Assembly: GCF_002215035.1 (NCBI RefSeq)
Contig: NZ_NKFP01000001.1
Span: 617,501-681,500, forward strand
DNA from: Leptolyngbya ohadii IS1
Lineage (GTDB): Bacteria > Cyanobacteriota > Cyanobacteriia > Elainellales > Elainellaceae
Reading direction: 5' to 3'
DNA: 64,000 nt
In this document: positions 37,024 through 46,239 of the stretch, in pieces
Position numbering within the stretch: position 1 is the stretch's first letter
Layout: every line of letters starts with the position of its first letter
Notes under the pieces: model-generated
What the model was told of the DNA's origin: nothing
Databases searched by the model: none
The model's input: only the letters and a program-made list of their open reading frames with translations
Translations under genes and position numbers: made by a program

Positions 37024-38964
37024 ATGAATGCTCACCTGCGCGTTCTGGTTGTCGAGGACTCGGAAGATGATATGCTGCTGGTGCTGCGAGAACTCCGTCG
37101 CGGTGGTTGCACCCTGGAACATGTGCGGGTGGAAACCCCAGAGGAGATGCAGATTGCGCTCGATCGCCAAACCTGGGACGTTGTGATCGCAGACTATACG
37201 TTGCCGACCTTCAGTGCACCCGAAGCGTTAAAACTCTTGCAGAGGCACCAGCAAGATTTACCCTTCATTATCGTTTCCGGCACAATTGAAGAAGAAACCG
37301 CTGTCGCTGCGATGAAGGCTGGGGCACATGATTATATTACTAAATCTAGACTGGCGCGGCTTGTGCCTGCGGTCGAGCGGGAGTTACGAGAGGCGAAGGA
37401 GCGACAAAAGCGAAAGCAAGCGGAACGGGCACTGCGGGAAAGTGAGGATCAATTTCGTCAGTTAGTTGAAAATATGCCTGAAACCGTATTCTGGATTAGC
37501 GATCCAGATACGTCTCAGCTGCTCTACATCAGTCCGGCATACGAACAAATTTGGGGACGCTCCTGCGAGAGCTTATCTAGCAATCCAAAGGAATGGCTGG
37601 AGGCGATTCACCCACGAGATCAGGCTCGCGTCCGAGGGAGCTACTTCGAGCAGACGTTAGTGTGTACCTATGACGAGGAGTATCGCATTACTCGCCCCGA
37701 TGGGTCAGTCAGATGGATTCACGATCGCGGTTTTCCTATTCGAGATGACAATGGAACTCCCTATCGCGTCATTGGGATTGCCACTGACGTTACTGAAAGA
37801 AAACAGCTGGAAGCACAGTTTTATCGTGCCCAACGTCTGGAGAGCCTGGGCACCCTTGCCAGCGGAATTGCTCACGATCTAAACAACGTTTTCACCCCCA
37901 TTATTGGTATTGCACAGCTCCTGCAATTAAAGGACGCTAGCCTGAATGGAGAGACCCGGAAAGTACAGGAATTAATCAAGCTAATCGAGGAAAGCGCGAA
38001 ACGAGGTGCAAAGATGGTCAAGCAAATCCTCACTTTCTCCAAGGGAACGGGTGACAAGTCAACCCCTGTGCAGATTGCCCCGCTATTGCAGGAAGTGATC
38101 AAAGTTGCACAATCAACCTTTCCAAAGTCGATTAAAGTTCGAGTAGATATGGCAAAGCATCCCCTGAAACTGGTTTCTGCCGATGCCACTCAGTTGAATC
38201 AAGTATTAATGAATCTTTGTGTTAATGCGCGTGATGCCATGCCTGAAGGAGGGGTACTCACCCTCTCTGTTGAACAGTTTAATGTGGATGAGATATTTGC
38301 CCAGATGAACCCAGACGCTAAGGTAGGCAGCTATCTCACCATTACTGTCGCTGACACAGGTACAGGTATTGCGCCCGAAATTCGCGATCGCATCTTTGAC
38401 CCTTTCTTCACGACGAAGCCTCTGAATCAGGGCACGGGTTTAGGACTCTCGACCACGCTGGGAATTGTCAAAAGCTATGGGGGGTTTGTGCAGGTCTTTA
38501 GCGAAGTTGGGCAAGGCAGCCAATTCAAAATTTATCTTCCGATCATGCAGGGAATAATCAAGGAGGCTGAGCAACCGAAGACGAATTTACAGGGGAACGG
38601 CGAGCTAATTTTAATTGTGGATGATGATCCGGCGGTACGGCAGGTCAATCAAACCGTCATCGAAAACCATCACTATCAAACAATTTTGGCGAAGGATGGA
38701 ATTGAGGCGATCGCTCTCTATGCAAAACACAAAGATGAAATCAGTCTGGTTTTAATTGATATGATGTTACCTAATATGGATGGAATAACAGCGATTCGGA
38801 CGCTGCGAAAGATGAATTCTGAAGTTCCAGTGATTGCTGTGAGTGGGTTGTCTTCCTACAAGGAAGCCGCTTTTGCTGCCGGAACCGAAGTTTTCCTGGA
38901 GAAGCCCTACACCATAGAAGATCTGTTGCAGGAACTTCATGGACTGTTAAACAGTAAAAACTGA
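37024..38964 (+). CDS. REC-PAS hybrid histidine kinase
   Basis: The 646 residues: receiver (about 5-125; IADYTLPTFSAPEAL, DYITKSRLARL), PAS (about 140-262), HisKA (His in ASGIAHDLNNVFTPI, about 285), HATPase (about 385-510, GTGLGLSTTLGIVKSYGG) and a second receiver (about 528-642, VLIDMMLPNMDGIT, EKPYTIEDL). It starts 22 bp after the Rcp1-like gene, so it belongs to the same operon; N-terminal receivers of this kind often take phosphate from the upstream kinase. The C-terminal half is a close paralogue of the end of the RR-kinase fusion at 30433. Confidence 0.92.
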   Translation: MNAHLRVLVVEDSEDDMLLVLRELRRGGCTLEHVRVETPEEMQIALDRQTWDVVIADYTLPTFSAPEALKLLQRHQQDLPFIIVSGTIEEETAVAAMKAGAHDYITKSRLARLVPAVERELREAKERQKRKQAERALRESEDQFRQLVENMPETVFWISDPDTSQLLYISPAYEQIWGRSCESLSSNPKEWLEAIHPRDQARVRGSYFEQTLVCTYDEEYRITRPDGSVRWIHDRGFPIRDDNGTPYRVIGIATDVTERKQLEAQFYRAQRLESLGTLASGIAHDLNNVFTPIIGIAQLLQLKDASLNGETRKVQELIKLIEESAKRGAKMVKQILTFSKGTGDKSTPVQIAPLLQEVIKVAQSTFPKSIKVRVDMAKHPLKLVSADATQLNQVLMNLCVNARDAMPEGGVLTLSVEQFNVDEIFAQMNPDAKVGSYLTITVADTGTGIAPEIRDRIFDPFFTTKPLNQGTGLGLSTTLGIVKSYGGFVQVFSEVGQGSQFKIYLPIMQGIIKEAEQPKTNLQGNGELILIVDDDPAVRQVNQTVIENHHYQTILAKDGIEAIALYAKHKDEISLVLIDMMLPNMDGITAIRTLRKMNSEVPVIAVSGLSSYKEAAFAAGTEVFLEKPYTIEDLLQELHGLLNSKN

Positions 38965-39458
38965 GGCGATGCATTTCGGGAATTCGGTAGCTTGAGATTC
39001 AGAACTGCCCGAATAACAGCATTCAGACCAGGACAGGCATCCCCACTGGTCACAATCCTCAATTCCTTCTATCCATCTTCCCTAATACCAGAAATAACCC
39101 TCTTTTGAGGCTAAATCAAGAATCTGAGGATTTGATGAGGGGAAGTTGGGGGTAGTATCATATCCCACTTTATCATCGTGTTTCACTTGATCAGCCGCTT
39201 TTGCCGCTAAACAGGAAAGTTGAAGAACTGTCGAGCTTGAGAACAACGGCACTGCCTTCCTCATAGAATCCTCAAACTCTTAGCCTATCGTCAAGAGTGA
39301 GAATTCAACATGGGCTAAATATGGCTTAGCTTATTACTTTGGGCGAGTGCATGATTCTCTAACGGCAGGGCTTAGAAACCCTCTTTGCACTCTTGCAAGT
39401 AGGCTATAAGCTATCTAGTTCCATGATCCATGAAGGTGCATGTGCTTCGGGAGTAATC
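38965..39458. other. Intergenic, nearly 500 bases
   Basis: No strong gene. A 60-residue minus-strand frame (39082-39264) has a ribosome-like TGAGGATTCT before its ATG but no recognisable features; I give it little weight. The 3' end holds the leader of the small secreted protein, with GGGAG before the ATG at 39459. Confidence 0.35.
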
Positions 39459-39924
39459 ATGATGAAGGTCAACAAAACGAATCCCCGATTCTCGTCACTT
39501 CCTTCCAAGTCGGTAGGGAGCTGGTTTGCTGGAATTATTTTGTTATTGGGTTATGCGATCGCCAACTTTAGCTCATCGGCAGAAGCTAGAGTAGGGCACT
39601 ACCTTGTGGGGAATAGGGCTGATGTCAATCCGTGATGGACTGACCGATGAAGCATTGGGAATCGGTATTCCAGAAGCCACTTCCCTCGTGATTGACCAGA
39701 ACGGCATAGCACGGGTCACAGGGAGGGGATTAGTCTATCTGATACTGGGCGATCACCAGCCAGAATACTGTGAGCCGGGGCAATCGCTCACCTTCACAAA
39801 TTTCAAGATCTGGAAGGTCAACAGCGGACAGACCTTTAATCTGAGGCTCCGTTCCGCAACAGGATTTCATCTAAGGACAGTAGACCGAGGAGAGACTCGC
39901 GGCAATCCCTACCGTGCAAACTGA
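39459..39924 (+). pseudogene. Small secreted protein, apparently frameshifted
   Basis: The first frame (39459-39635) begins MMKVNKTNPRFSSLPSKSVG and has a hydrophobic signal segment WFAGIILLLGYAIANFSSSA ending near AEA, then stops soon after. A second frame (39604-39924), shifted +1, carries the plausible mature domain (SIRDGLTDEALGIGIPEATS, ARVTGRGLVYLILG). Dropping one base near 39600-39610 would join them into a secreted protein of about 155 residues. The first ATG has a GGGAG site and the second frame only a TTG start. Family unknown. Confidence 0.5.
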
Positions 39925-39935
39925 AAGGAATAACA

Positions 39936-40526
39936 TTGTTTTTTATGATATTAAAACAAAAGATTGCTTTGAACTACGATCGCGATATTGCTCCAGACTG
40001 CGATCGGTGGGTTTTGAGCGTAATCAGTTTAGCGATCGATGGACGGGTGCAGTTCATTACTCCACAAGCAGAGCATCTGTTGAACCAGTATTTTGGCTGT
40101 CAAGCCGCATACACATTACCAGACCTCCTGGAGCAGTGGTTTCACGATCAGACCTTGCAGCTGACACAGAGCAATTATGTTTTGCCTACCTGTTTTCTTG
40201 TTGAAGGGGAGCAATCAGAACAGCGATTGTTTATTCGCCTCATTCCCAATCCCATTGAGGATCAATATCTTTTGCTATTAGAGGAACAGGCACCAAGATG
40301 TTTCTCGATCGCGGCTTTAGAATCTCTGGGATTGACCAGACGAGAGGCTGAAGTGCTGTTTTGGGTCGCTAAGGATAAAAGCAATATCGGAATTGCCAGG
40401 GTACTGGATTGCTGTGAAGGAACAGTCCGAAAACACCTGGAGCGCCTTTACAAAAAGCTAAATGTGCAAACCCGCATTGGAGCTGTAATGACTGCTCTGG
40501 AGAAATTGGGGTTACTCCAGGCATAA
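39936..40526 (+). CDS. LuxR-type transcriptional regulator
   Basis: The 196-residue protein has an N-terminal PAS-like region (ISLAIDGRVQFITPQAEHLL) and a C-terminal LuxR helix-turn-helix (about 130-190: LTRREAEVLFWVAKDKSN, CCEGTVRKHLERLYKKLNV). The TTG at 39936 has AGGA 7 nt upstream; the ATG at 39945 is further away. It precedes the hydrolase genes in the same direction and is their obvious candidate regulator. It lacks a receiver, so it may sense a ligand through the PAS-like part. Confidence 0.82.
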   Translation: MFFMILKQKIALNYDRDIAPDCDRWVLSVISLAIDGRVQFITPQAEHLLNQYFGCQAAYTLPDLLEQWFHDQTLQLTQSNYVLPTCFLVEGEQSEQRLFIRLIPNPIEDQYLLLLEEQAPRCFSIAALESLGLTRREAEVLFWVAKDKSNIGIARVLDCCEGTVRKHLERLYKKLNVQTRIGAVMTALEKLGLLQA

Positions 40527-40638
40527 TTTGTTGCGCGATCGTCATAATCCTATACGCAGATGATCGTATTGCTATCGCCACTTGCTCTGAGGAATATTGG
40601 AGCTAAAGAGTTACCGCAGGGAGAATAAACCAACATCA

Positions 40639-40941
40639 ATGCAGTTACTCCATGTCGCGCTACAGGATGGTTTTATTCATGAAGATGTAATCGTTCGAGT
40701 CAACGATGAAGCAGTATTTCAGAAAAAAGACGTTAATACAAGATTTCAGATTGGATTTGCTGATTCGTTTGAGCTTAACGTACAGGACGGAAAAAATAAG
40801 GTTGAGATAGTTTTACCTTCAAAACAACGGTCAGAGTCACAAACTCTAGAGATATCAAAGCCGATGTATTTAAGTATCTCAATCACATCTGATGAAACGA
40901 TCGAGTTTCGGGCTTCGGATGAATCCTTCAAATATCTATAG
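40639..40941 (+). CDS. Small beta-rich protein of unknown function
   Basis: A 100-residue protein from the ATG at 40639 (a TTG at 40597 would add 14 residues). Alternating hydrophobic strands (DVIVRVNDEAVFQKKDV, FELNVQDGKNKVEIVLPS, MYLSISITSDETIEFR) suggest a beta sandwich. No signal peptide. It directly precedes the metallopeptidase gene. I recall similar small proteins beside proteases in actinomycetes, but give no function; an inhibitor or chaperone of the protease is possible. Confidence 0.65.
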   Translation: MQLLHVALQDGFIHEDVIVRVNDEAVFQKKDVNTRFQIGFADSFELNVQDGKNKVEIVLPSKQRSESQTLEISKPMYLSISITSDETIEFRASDESFKYL

Positions 40942-41031
40942 GGGCATTGATTTAAGCCAAGACGTTTGCTGAACACCTGTTTTAATGACCCTGTTCTAAA
41001 AACAACTGAACCACATTGAGAGGTAACTTCA

Positions 41032-43212
41032 ATGAATGAATATGATGTTCTCACATTGGTAGATGATAATGGAGCTATTGGAGAGCAAACACCGCTTTCG
41101 GCTCCCGCAGCCCTACCTACCCCTATTCCACAACCGATCCCTCCTTTTCCTCAGTTGAGAGCAAGCGGGCTTTATGAATGGAAACGGGAGATCCATTTGC
41201 CTACCACGCCCATTCCACAACCGATCCCGCACCCGATTCCACAACCAACCCCTACCCTGTCTTCCCCGATCGTACTCGCGCTCAGGCAGGAATTGCGCCT
41301 GGATGTAGATGGGCGTTATCCTTTAATGGTTGCCAGTGGAACTTCTTTCTTCCGCTTCACGGCTAGAGTTCACTGGATTGCGAATCTGACAAAAACAGGG
41401 TTGAATTCCTGGAGTGGTAACATCTGGTACAAAGATGGAGATACTGCACAATTTCTCTATACACAGGTGCAGATTTCAGTGCAGCGCGGTTGGTTCCCTG
41501 TTCAACAAAGTGCCACGGTTACTTTCTCTGGAGGAGGGGCAGCAGAATACAGCCTTACCTATGAATATAAATCTTCCTACTATCACCCGGTAGAGTTCGA
41601 GTTCGATTATGAAAAGGGCGTCACGCCAGTAACCGAAATCGACACTCACGCCCATCCCAACCGCCCCACGACCTTGCCCAAAGAAACCCTGTCCATTGAG
41701 ACAGTCTATCGTCGGGTTGGCTTTGAAGTGGCTAAATCAGGCGGCGATTCGGCGATTCCTGGACCACCACCAGGACCGGAGCAAAAATGGAGCGACAATG
41801 AAATGCATGACGCGATGCAGGTTCACTGGTCGCGGTTTTCAAATGCTCCTCGGTGGGCTATGTGGGTATTCTTTGCGACGCAGCACGAGATGGGTTCTGG
41901 CTTAGGCGGAATCATGTTCGATGATATTGGATCTAATCATCGGCAAGGAACTGCTATTTTTTACAATTCATTCATTTCTCAAGCTCCATCCAGTGATCCC
42001 GCTCCAGATGCTCAAGTGAAACGAATGCGGTTTTGGACTGCTGTTCATGAAATGGGACATGCATTCAATCTAGCTCACTCCTGGCAGAAGGCTCTTGGTA
42101 CCCCCTGGATTCCTTTAGCCAATGAGCCAGAAGCCCGCAGTTTCATGAACTACCCTTACAACGTCAACGGTGGGCAAACAGCGTTCTTCAGCAATTTTGA
42201 GTACCGATTCACGAATTCAGAATTGCTCTTCATGCGGCATGCCCCCTTCCGGTTTGTACAGCCAGGGAATGCAAATTGGTTTGACCATCATGGGTTCCAA
42301 CAAGCGAGTATTTCCCAAAGTCCGACATTCCAGCTAGAGCTGCGCGTTAACCGCAAGCAGGCACTGTTTGAGTTCATGGAGCCTGTTGTGCTGGAGTTGA
42401 AGCTGACCAATACATCGTCTCAACCCCAGTTAATTAGCGATAAGTTACTGTCCGAACTCGATCACCTGATGGTGATTATTAAGAAGGACAGCAAGCCAGC
42501 TCGTCAGTTTGCTCCCTATGCTCATTACTGCTGGAAATCCCAGGTTCGTGTCCTCATGCCTGGAGAGTCAACCTACGAGTCGCTCTTTATTTCGGCAGGA
42601 AAAAATGGCTGGGATGTTGCTGAACCTGGCTACTATACCCTTCAAGCTGCGCTGCATGTAGAGAGCACGGGCGAGGATGTGGTTTCTAACCCGCTAAGGC
42701 TACGCATTGCGCCACCACAGGGATATGACGAAGAGTTTCTGGCGCAAGATTTTTTCTCGGAGGAAGTGGGTCGTATCCTCAGCTTTGATGGGAGCCGAGT
42801 TTTGAACGGAGGAAACAATACTCTACGGGAGGTATCAGAGAGGCTGGGCGATCGCAAGGTTGCTATTCATGCACAAGTTGCTTTAGCCATGCCGTTAGCG
42901 AAGGCATACAAAGTATTAGAGGCAGGCGATGCTGGACAACCCCGAATCAGGGTTCTTCCTCCCAATCCGGAGGCTGCTAATAGGGAACTTTCGGATGCTT
43001 TGCTAGAACAGCCCCATGCCGCAGCAGAAACCTTAGGACACATTGATTACAAAGACTATGTCGATCGCTTCAGCGATCATCTGGAGCAGCAAGGAGATAT
43101 TCAAGAGGCGATGGATGCTCAAGAGACGCTGTTAAACACGCTATCTTCCCGGCAGGTGATCGATCGAGTGCTACAGGCAATACAGCAGCGGCGCGATACC
43201 TACCAGCGTTAA
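41032..43212 (+). CDS. Metzincin-like zinc metallopeptidase with proline-rich linkers
   Basis: The 726 residues: two proline repeats (about 25-42 PTPIPQPIP, 59-80 TPIPQPIPHPIPQPTP), a beta-rich region (about 85-215), a catalytic domain (about 230-420) with HEMGHAFNLAH at 339-349 (zinc ligands His339, His343, His349; catalytic Glu340) and a Met-turn-like SFMNYPY about 30 residues later, then an Ig-like region (about 440-570) and a helical tail. The usual metzincin Gly is Asn here. No signal peptide is seen. AGAGG precedes the ATG. It is probably a protease; the substrate is unknown. Confidence 0.82.
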   Translation: MNEYDVLTLVDDNGAIGEQTPLSAPAALPTPIPQPIPPFPQLRASGLYEWKREIHLPTTPIPQPIPHPIPQPTPTLSSPIVLALRQELRLDVDGRYPLMVASGTSFFRFTARVHWIANLTKTGLNSWSGNIWYKDGDTAQFLYTQVQISVQRGWFPVQQSATVTFSGGGAAEYSLTYEYKSSYYHPVEFEFDYEKGVTPVTEIDTHAHPNRPTTLPKETLSIETVYRRVGFEVAKSGGDSAIPGPPPGPEQKWSDNEMHDAMQVHWSRFSNAPRWAMWVFFATQHEMGSGLGGIMFDDIGSNHRQGTAIFYNSFISQAPSSDPAPDAQVKRMRFWTAVHEMGHAFNLAHSWQKALGTPWIPLANEPEARSFMNYPYNVNGGQTAFFSNFEYRFTNSELLFMRHAPFRFVQPGNANWFDHHGFQQASISQSPTFQLELRVNRKQALFEFMEPVVLELKLTNTSSQPQLISDKLLSELDHLMVIIKKDSKPARQFAPYAHYCWKSQVRVLMPGESTYESLFISAGKNGWDVAEPGYYTLQAALHVESTGEDVVSNPLRLRIAPPQGYDEEFLAQDFFSEEVGRILSFDGSRVLNGGNNTLREVSERLGDRKVAIHAQVALAMPLAKAYKVLEAGDAGQPRIRVLPPNPEAANRELSDALLEQPHAAAETLGHIDYKDYVDRFSDHLEQQGDIQEAMDAQETLLNTLSSRQVIDRVLQAIQQRRDTYQR

Positions 43213-43230
43213 TCCAGCGTTAATCCAGCG
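43203..43230. repeat. 11-bp tandem repeat across a stop codon
   Basis: CCAGCGTTAAT is repeated 2.7 times from 43203 and includes the metallopeptidase stop codon. A change in copy number would alter the C-terminus little, because each copy carries TAA in the reading frame used here or nearby. Confidence 0.6.
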
Positions 43231-43412
43231 TTATTGGTGATGTTCGATCGCTATTTCTGAAAGTCAATTGAGGCAAAAACATTCAAAACTAGCTGAAGAA
43301 AAATGCTTCTAGGAAAACTTAACCTGACCTGTAAGATTAGGCGATCGAACATTTTTTTGGATCACGCTCCGTCAATTCAAATTAACTAACGGCAAAATGC
43401 AAAGAGGCAATC

Positions 43413-43769
43413 ATGACTCATACAGAGTCAGCTAAATTAGCGGAAATCAACAAGGAATTGGATGCAAGCCTGCAAAAAGGGTTGTTTTTTTCATCGCTCA
43501 AGTCTGAGGAAGTAAGGCATTTAGAGCAGATCGCAACAAAACTGAGAGCCAAAGGATATTTGGGAAAAGTTGCCTATGCAGGACAAACATCGACTGGTAG
43601 TTACAGCGTACAGTTCAACGTGGATAGTGCTGGTGGCTATTCCTCAACTTGGCCTCAGTGGGCTTTTGAATTAGCAAAACTATCGTTGCTCCACGGAAGA
43701 AAGCTATATGTGATTGCAAACGGTGATCCCTTTGGGTCAAACCTGATTCAAGTACTACTTTTTCCATAA
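43413..43769 (+). CDS. Small protein of unknown function
   Basis: A 118-residue protein with a helical N-terminal half (ESAKLAEINKELDASL, SEEVRHLEQIATKLRAKG) and a beta/alpha second half (SYSVQFNVDSAGGYSST, KLYVIANGDPFGSNLIQVLL). No signal peptide, membrane span or known motif. It sits between two putative peptidase genes in the same direction, suggesting a linked job. Confidence 0.6.
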   Translation: MTHTESAKLAEINKELDASLQKGLFFSSLKSEEVRHLEQIATKLRAKGYLGKVAYAGQTSTGSYSVQFNVDSAGGYSSTWPQWAFELAKLSLLHGRKLYVIANGDPFGSNLIQVLLFP

Positions 43770-43878
43770 CTCGTGTGAAGCAGCACGAGAATCACTGGAA
43801 TAACCTTCAAAATACTCCCATACAGGAACCGTACACGAACCATACATCAACTTAAACAAAGAATTTGGAGAACTTAGA

Positions 43879-45507
43879 ATGAAAACGTTACCCGTTTATC
43901 GGCTTGCTACTCCGCCCCACCCTGGTCTTGGTCGGGTACATGACCTGGCAACGAGATTGTTTAGTGTTGAGAACTATTCGCTGCACGAAACGAATGGTCG
44001 TCAATCATTGCGATCAACAACGCAAACCATTGAAGTCGATCGGGAGAGCGGCGCGATTTGGGCTGCGGATCAAGCAGAGCTGTGGAACCCTGAAGCAAAA
44101 CCGCAGCTTCCGAACGATGAGGAAGCACGTAGAATCGCAGATGAATTTATCAGGCAAAACCATCTGGTTTCAGCCGCAGAACGTAGCGACCAGTTCGTAG
44201 TAGAACCGCTTGGTGTTGCTGGAAGCTATGTGGCTACGTTTGATAAACATAAAAAACAGCGGCAGGATCGTCAGATCGATTCTCGCGTGAGCTACGGGGT
44301 ACGAATGCTGGTGAAAGATCCAGAGACAGGGACATCGCTTCGAGTTCCTGTTATCAGTGGAGTGGGTAAGCAGGCAGTTACTCTGGGTCATGCAGGCAGA
44401 GTCATTGCGTACAGTAACACTTTCAGACCTATTGATGCCATTGAAACTCAAGCAGCCTACGTACCGCGTGAAGTGGCTGACAAACAGTTCAAGCAGCTCA
44501 CCTCCCATCTCAATATTGAAGGGTTTGATGCAACCCTGGCATATGCCTGTGCCAAGTCCCCGAACCAGAATCAATTCCTTTACCCTGTATGGGCTTATAG
44601 AGCCAGAGCAAGTGTTAAGGGACGCGAGTTTCCGCTGAGGATTATCACCCTTCCAGCAACGGAATTTGCTCCCCCCTCTCCTCCCTCTGAGCGGCGACCC
44701 AAACGCACTAAGCGAGATATCCCCCGGAGTTTAGAAGTTGCTGGCAGGAGAAGAGGTTTACTGGACGTTGACCCTCCCTATGAAGCCGGCGCTTCCTGGA
44801 TCGGAAAGATTGGTGGCTTGGGGGGCAGCGAGAAAAATGCTCAGGGTTTTGTTGATGGCTTAAGGAATGCGGGTTGGAAGATCAATTTCAACTGGGGCGA
44901 TTGCAATGCCTGGGAAACGGACTGGCATGAGAATGATGACGATTATGTAGATGCAGCCGACTTCGTTTTCTACACTGGCCACGCGGGCGGCGATGGCTGG
45001 ATGCTGGTCAATCCTGGGAACTGTGCTACAGATTATCTCATTTCACCAGAAGTGGGAGCGTCCCCAGAAAACCCAGGAGACATCTGGGGTCAGCAGGACT
45101 TAGAGTGGATTATTGTTGCTGCTTGCGGACCCTTAGAAGATGATATTCTGTCAAAGCCCGGTGGAGGTAACGTTCTACAGCGATGGGATGGAGCCTTCGA
45201 TGGGTTACATCTCTTGATGGGATACGGTTCAGTCACCTTTGACAATGTGGAAGAGGGTGGCAGGGTCGTCAAGTATGCGCGTGAGGGACAGCGATTGGTT
45301 GATGCCTGGTTCCGCGCTGCTCAGGAAATTCAGCCTTCTGAAAACGGTGAACAAGCACCTTATGGACCTAAAGTTTATGTGGGTGCCATGTGGGCAAACA
45401 AGAGTGGACAGCCCAGCCCCGTGAACGATCATCTCTGGGGGTGTGGATCGGTGGCTCCTGATCCAACGCCAGCAGACGGATTCACCTGTATGTGGGTTCC
45501 TTGCTAG
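43879..45507 (+). CDS. DUF6345-type, caspase-like putative cysteine peptidase
   Basis: The 542 residues: an N-terminal region of about 270 residues (helix/strand, FTP- or PepSY-like feel), a basic linker (PSERRPKRTKRDIPRS, about 272-288), and a C-terminal domain with a His-Gly motif FYTGHAGGDGW (His368) and an Ala-Cys motif WIIVAACGPL (Cys416), the dyad arrangement of clan CD peptidases (caspase/gingipain fold). The basic linker is a likely processing site, so this may be a zymogen. AGAA-type ribosome site, ATG start. DUF6345 membership is from memory. Confidence 0.72.
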   Translation: MKTLPVYRLATPPHPGLGRVHDLATRLFSVENYSLHETNGRQSLRSTTQTIEVDRESGAIWAADQAELWNPEAKPQLPNDEEARRIADEFIRQNHLVSAAERSDQFVVEPLGVAGSYVATFDKHKKQRQDRQIDSRVSYGVRMLVKDPETGTSLRVPVISGVGKQAVTLGHAGRVIAYSNTFRPIDAIETQAAYVPREVADKQFKQLTSHLNIEGFDATLAYACAKSPNQNQFLYPVWAYRARASVKGREFPLRIITLPATEFAPPSPPSERRPKRTKRDIPRSLEVAGRRRGLLDVDPPYEAGASWIGKIGGLGGSEKNAQGFVDGLRNAGWKINFNWGDCNAWETDWHENDDDYVDAADFVFYTGHAGGDGWMLVNPGNCATDYLISPEVGASPENPGDIWGQQDLEWIIVAACGPLEDDILSKPGGGNVLQRWDGAFDGLHLLMGYGSVTFDNVEEGGRVVKYAREGQRLVDAWFRAAQEIQPSENGEQAPYGPKVYVGAMWANKSGQPSPVNDHLWGCGSVAPDPTPADGFTCMWVPC

Positions 45508-45539
45508 ATACTGCTTTTCCCTAGCCATGCTGAATTCGT

Positions 45540-45599
45540 GGGTGACAGTAGATGCAATCTATCAGATGCAATCTATCAGATGCAATCTATCTGTCACCC
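45540..45599. repeat. Three exact 14-bp repeats held in a hairpin
   Basis: AGATGCAATCTATC occurs three times without a gap (45550-45563, 45564-45577, 45578-45591). The array is enclosed by a 9-bp inverted repeat GGGTGACAG (45540-45548) and CTGTCACCC (45591-45599), so the whole can fold into a stem carrying the repeats in its loop. It follows the DUF6345 gene by about 30 bp and might act at its mRNA end. Confidence 0.75.
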
Positions 45600-45654
45600 G
45601 TGATAAACCCTATTGCTGTATGCAGCCGTAGTCTAGGCTCGGATAGATTCATAC

Positions 45655-46143
45655 ATGAATCTACTGATTAAAGTTAACAATCTGCCTGGCAGAAATAGGT
45701 CTGCAAAGACACTACCAAGATGCGCTATTATAGTTTCCCTTTTTGGGCTTTGTGTAATAGGTCCTGGATATTCTGGTAAGAAGACTAAGCCAATTGCTTC
45801 CATTCAGGAGAATGATCGCATGACGGAAAATTTGACGATCGCTGATATTTCTGCTGGAGCAACCCACTACATTGGACAGGTGATAACACTACGGGGACAA
45901 TTTCAAGATTGGCAGATTGCTCAGTGTGAGTTTCCAGAGCAGATTGCAAGCCATCCTCGAACCCGCAGTGATTGGCTAATTCGCACTGGAAATGAATGCG
46001 CTTATGTCACTCAAGGGAGACCGCAAGACTTATCTCCAATGAACCCTGAGGATCTGGGGCATGGCATTGAGCTTGAAGCAGAAATAATCCAGGGTGAAGA
46101 TGGAAAAATATACCTGGCTTACCGAAATAGCAAACGTTTGTGA
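45655..46143 (+). CDS. Putative membrane-anchored or secreted OB-fold-like protein
   Basis: A 162-residue protein with an N-terminal hydrophobic stretch (CAIIVSLFGLCVIGPGYS, about 23-40) and a beta-rich C-terminal part (THYIGQVITLRGQFQDWQIA, IELEAEIIQGEDGKIYLAYR) reminiscent of an OB fold. An internal ATG at 45820 would remove the hydrophobic part. Function unknown; it lies within the hydrolase island. Confidence 0.6.
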   Translation: MNLLIKVNNLPGRNRSAKTLPRCAIIVSLFGLCVIGPGYSGKKTKPIASIQENDRMTENLTIADISAGATHYIGQVITLRGQFQDWQIAQCEFPEQIASHPRTRSDWLIRTGNECAYVTQGRPQDLSPMNPEDLGHGIELEAEIIQGEDGKIYLAYRNSKRL

Positions 46144-46239
46144 GCGCTAAGCGCCTATTTGAGAAGAAAGATTGTGAAGACATCTGGAAAAGCTTGATAC
46201 AAGCAGGCGGATGCAGAAATAAAAGGAGGATCTGGAACG

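Noticed and set aside
39082..39264. 60-residue minus-strand frame with a fair ribosome site
   Set aside because: Composition is not protein-like enough and it stands alone; noted only within the gap entry.
45550..45591. Possible CRISPR-like array
   Set aside because: The 14-bp copies are directly joined without spacers and no cas gene is near.
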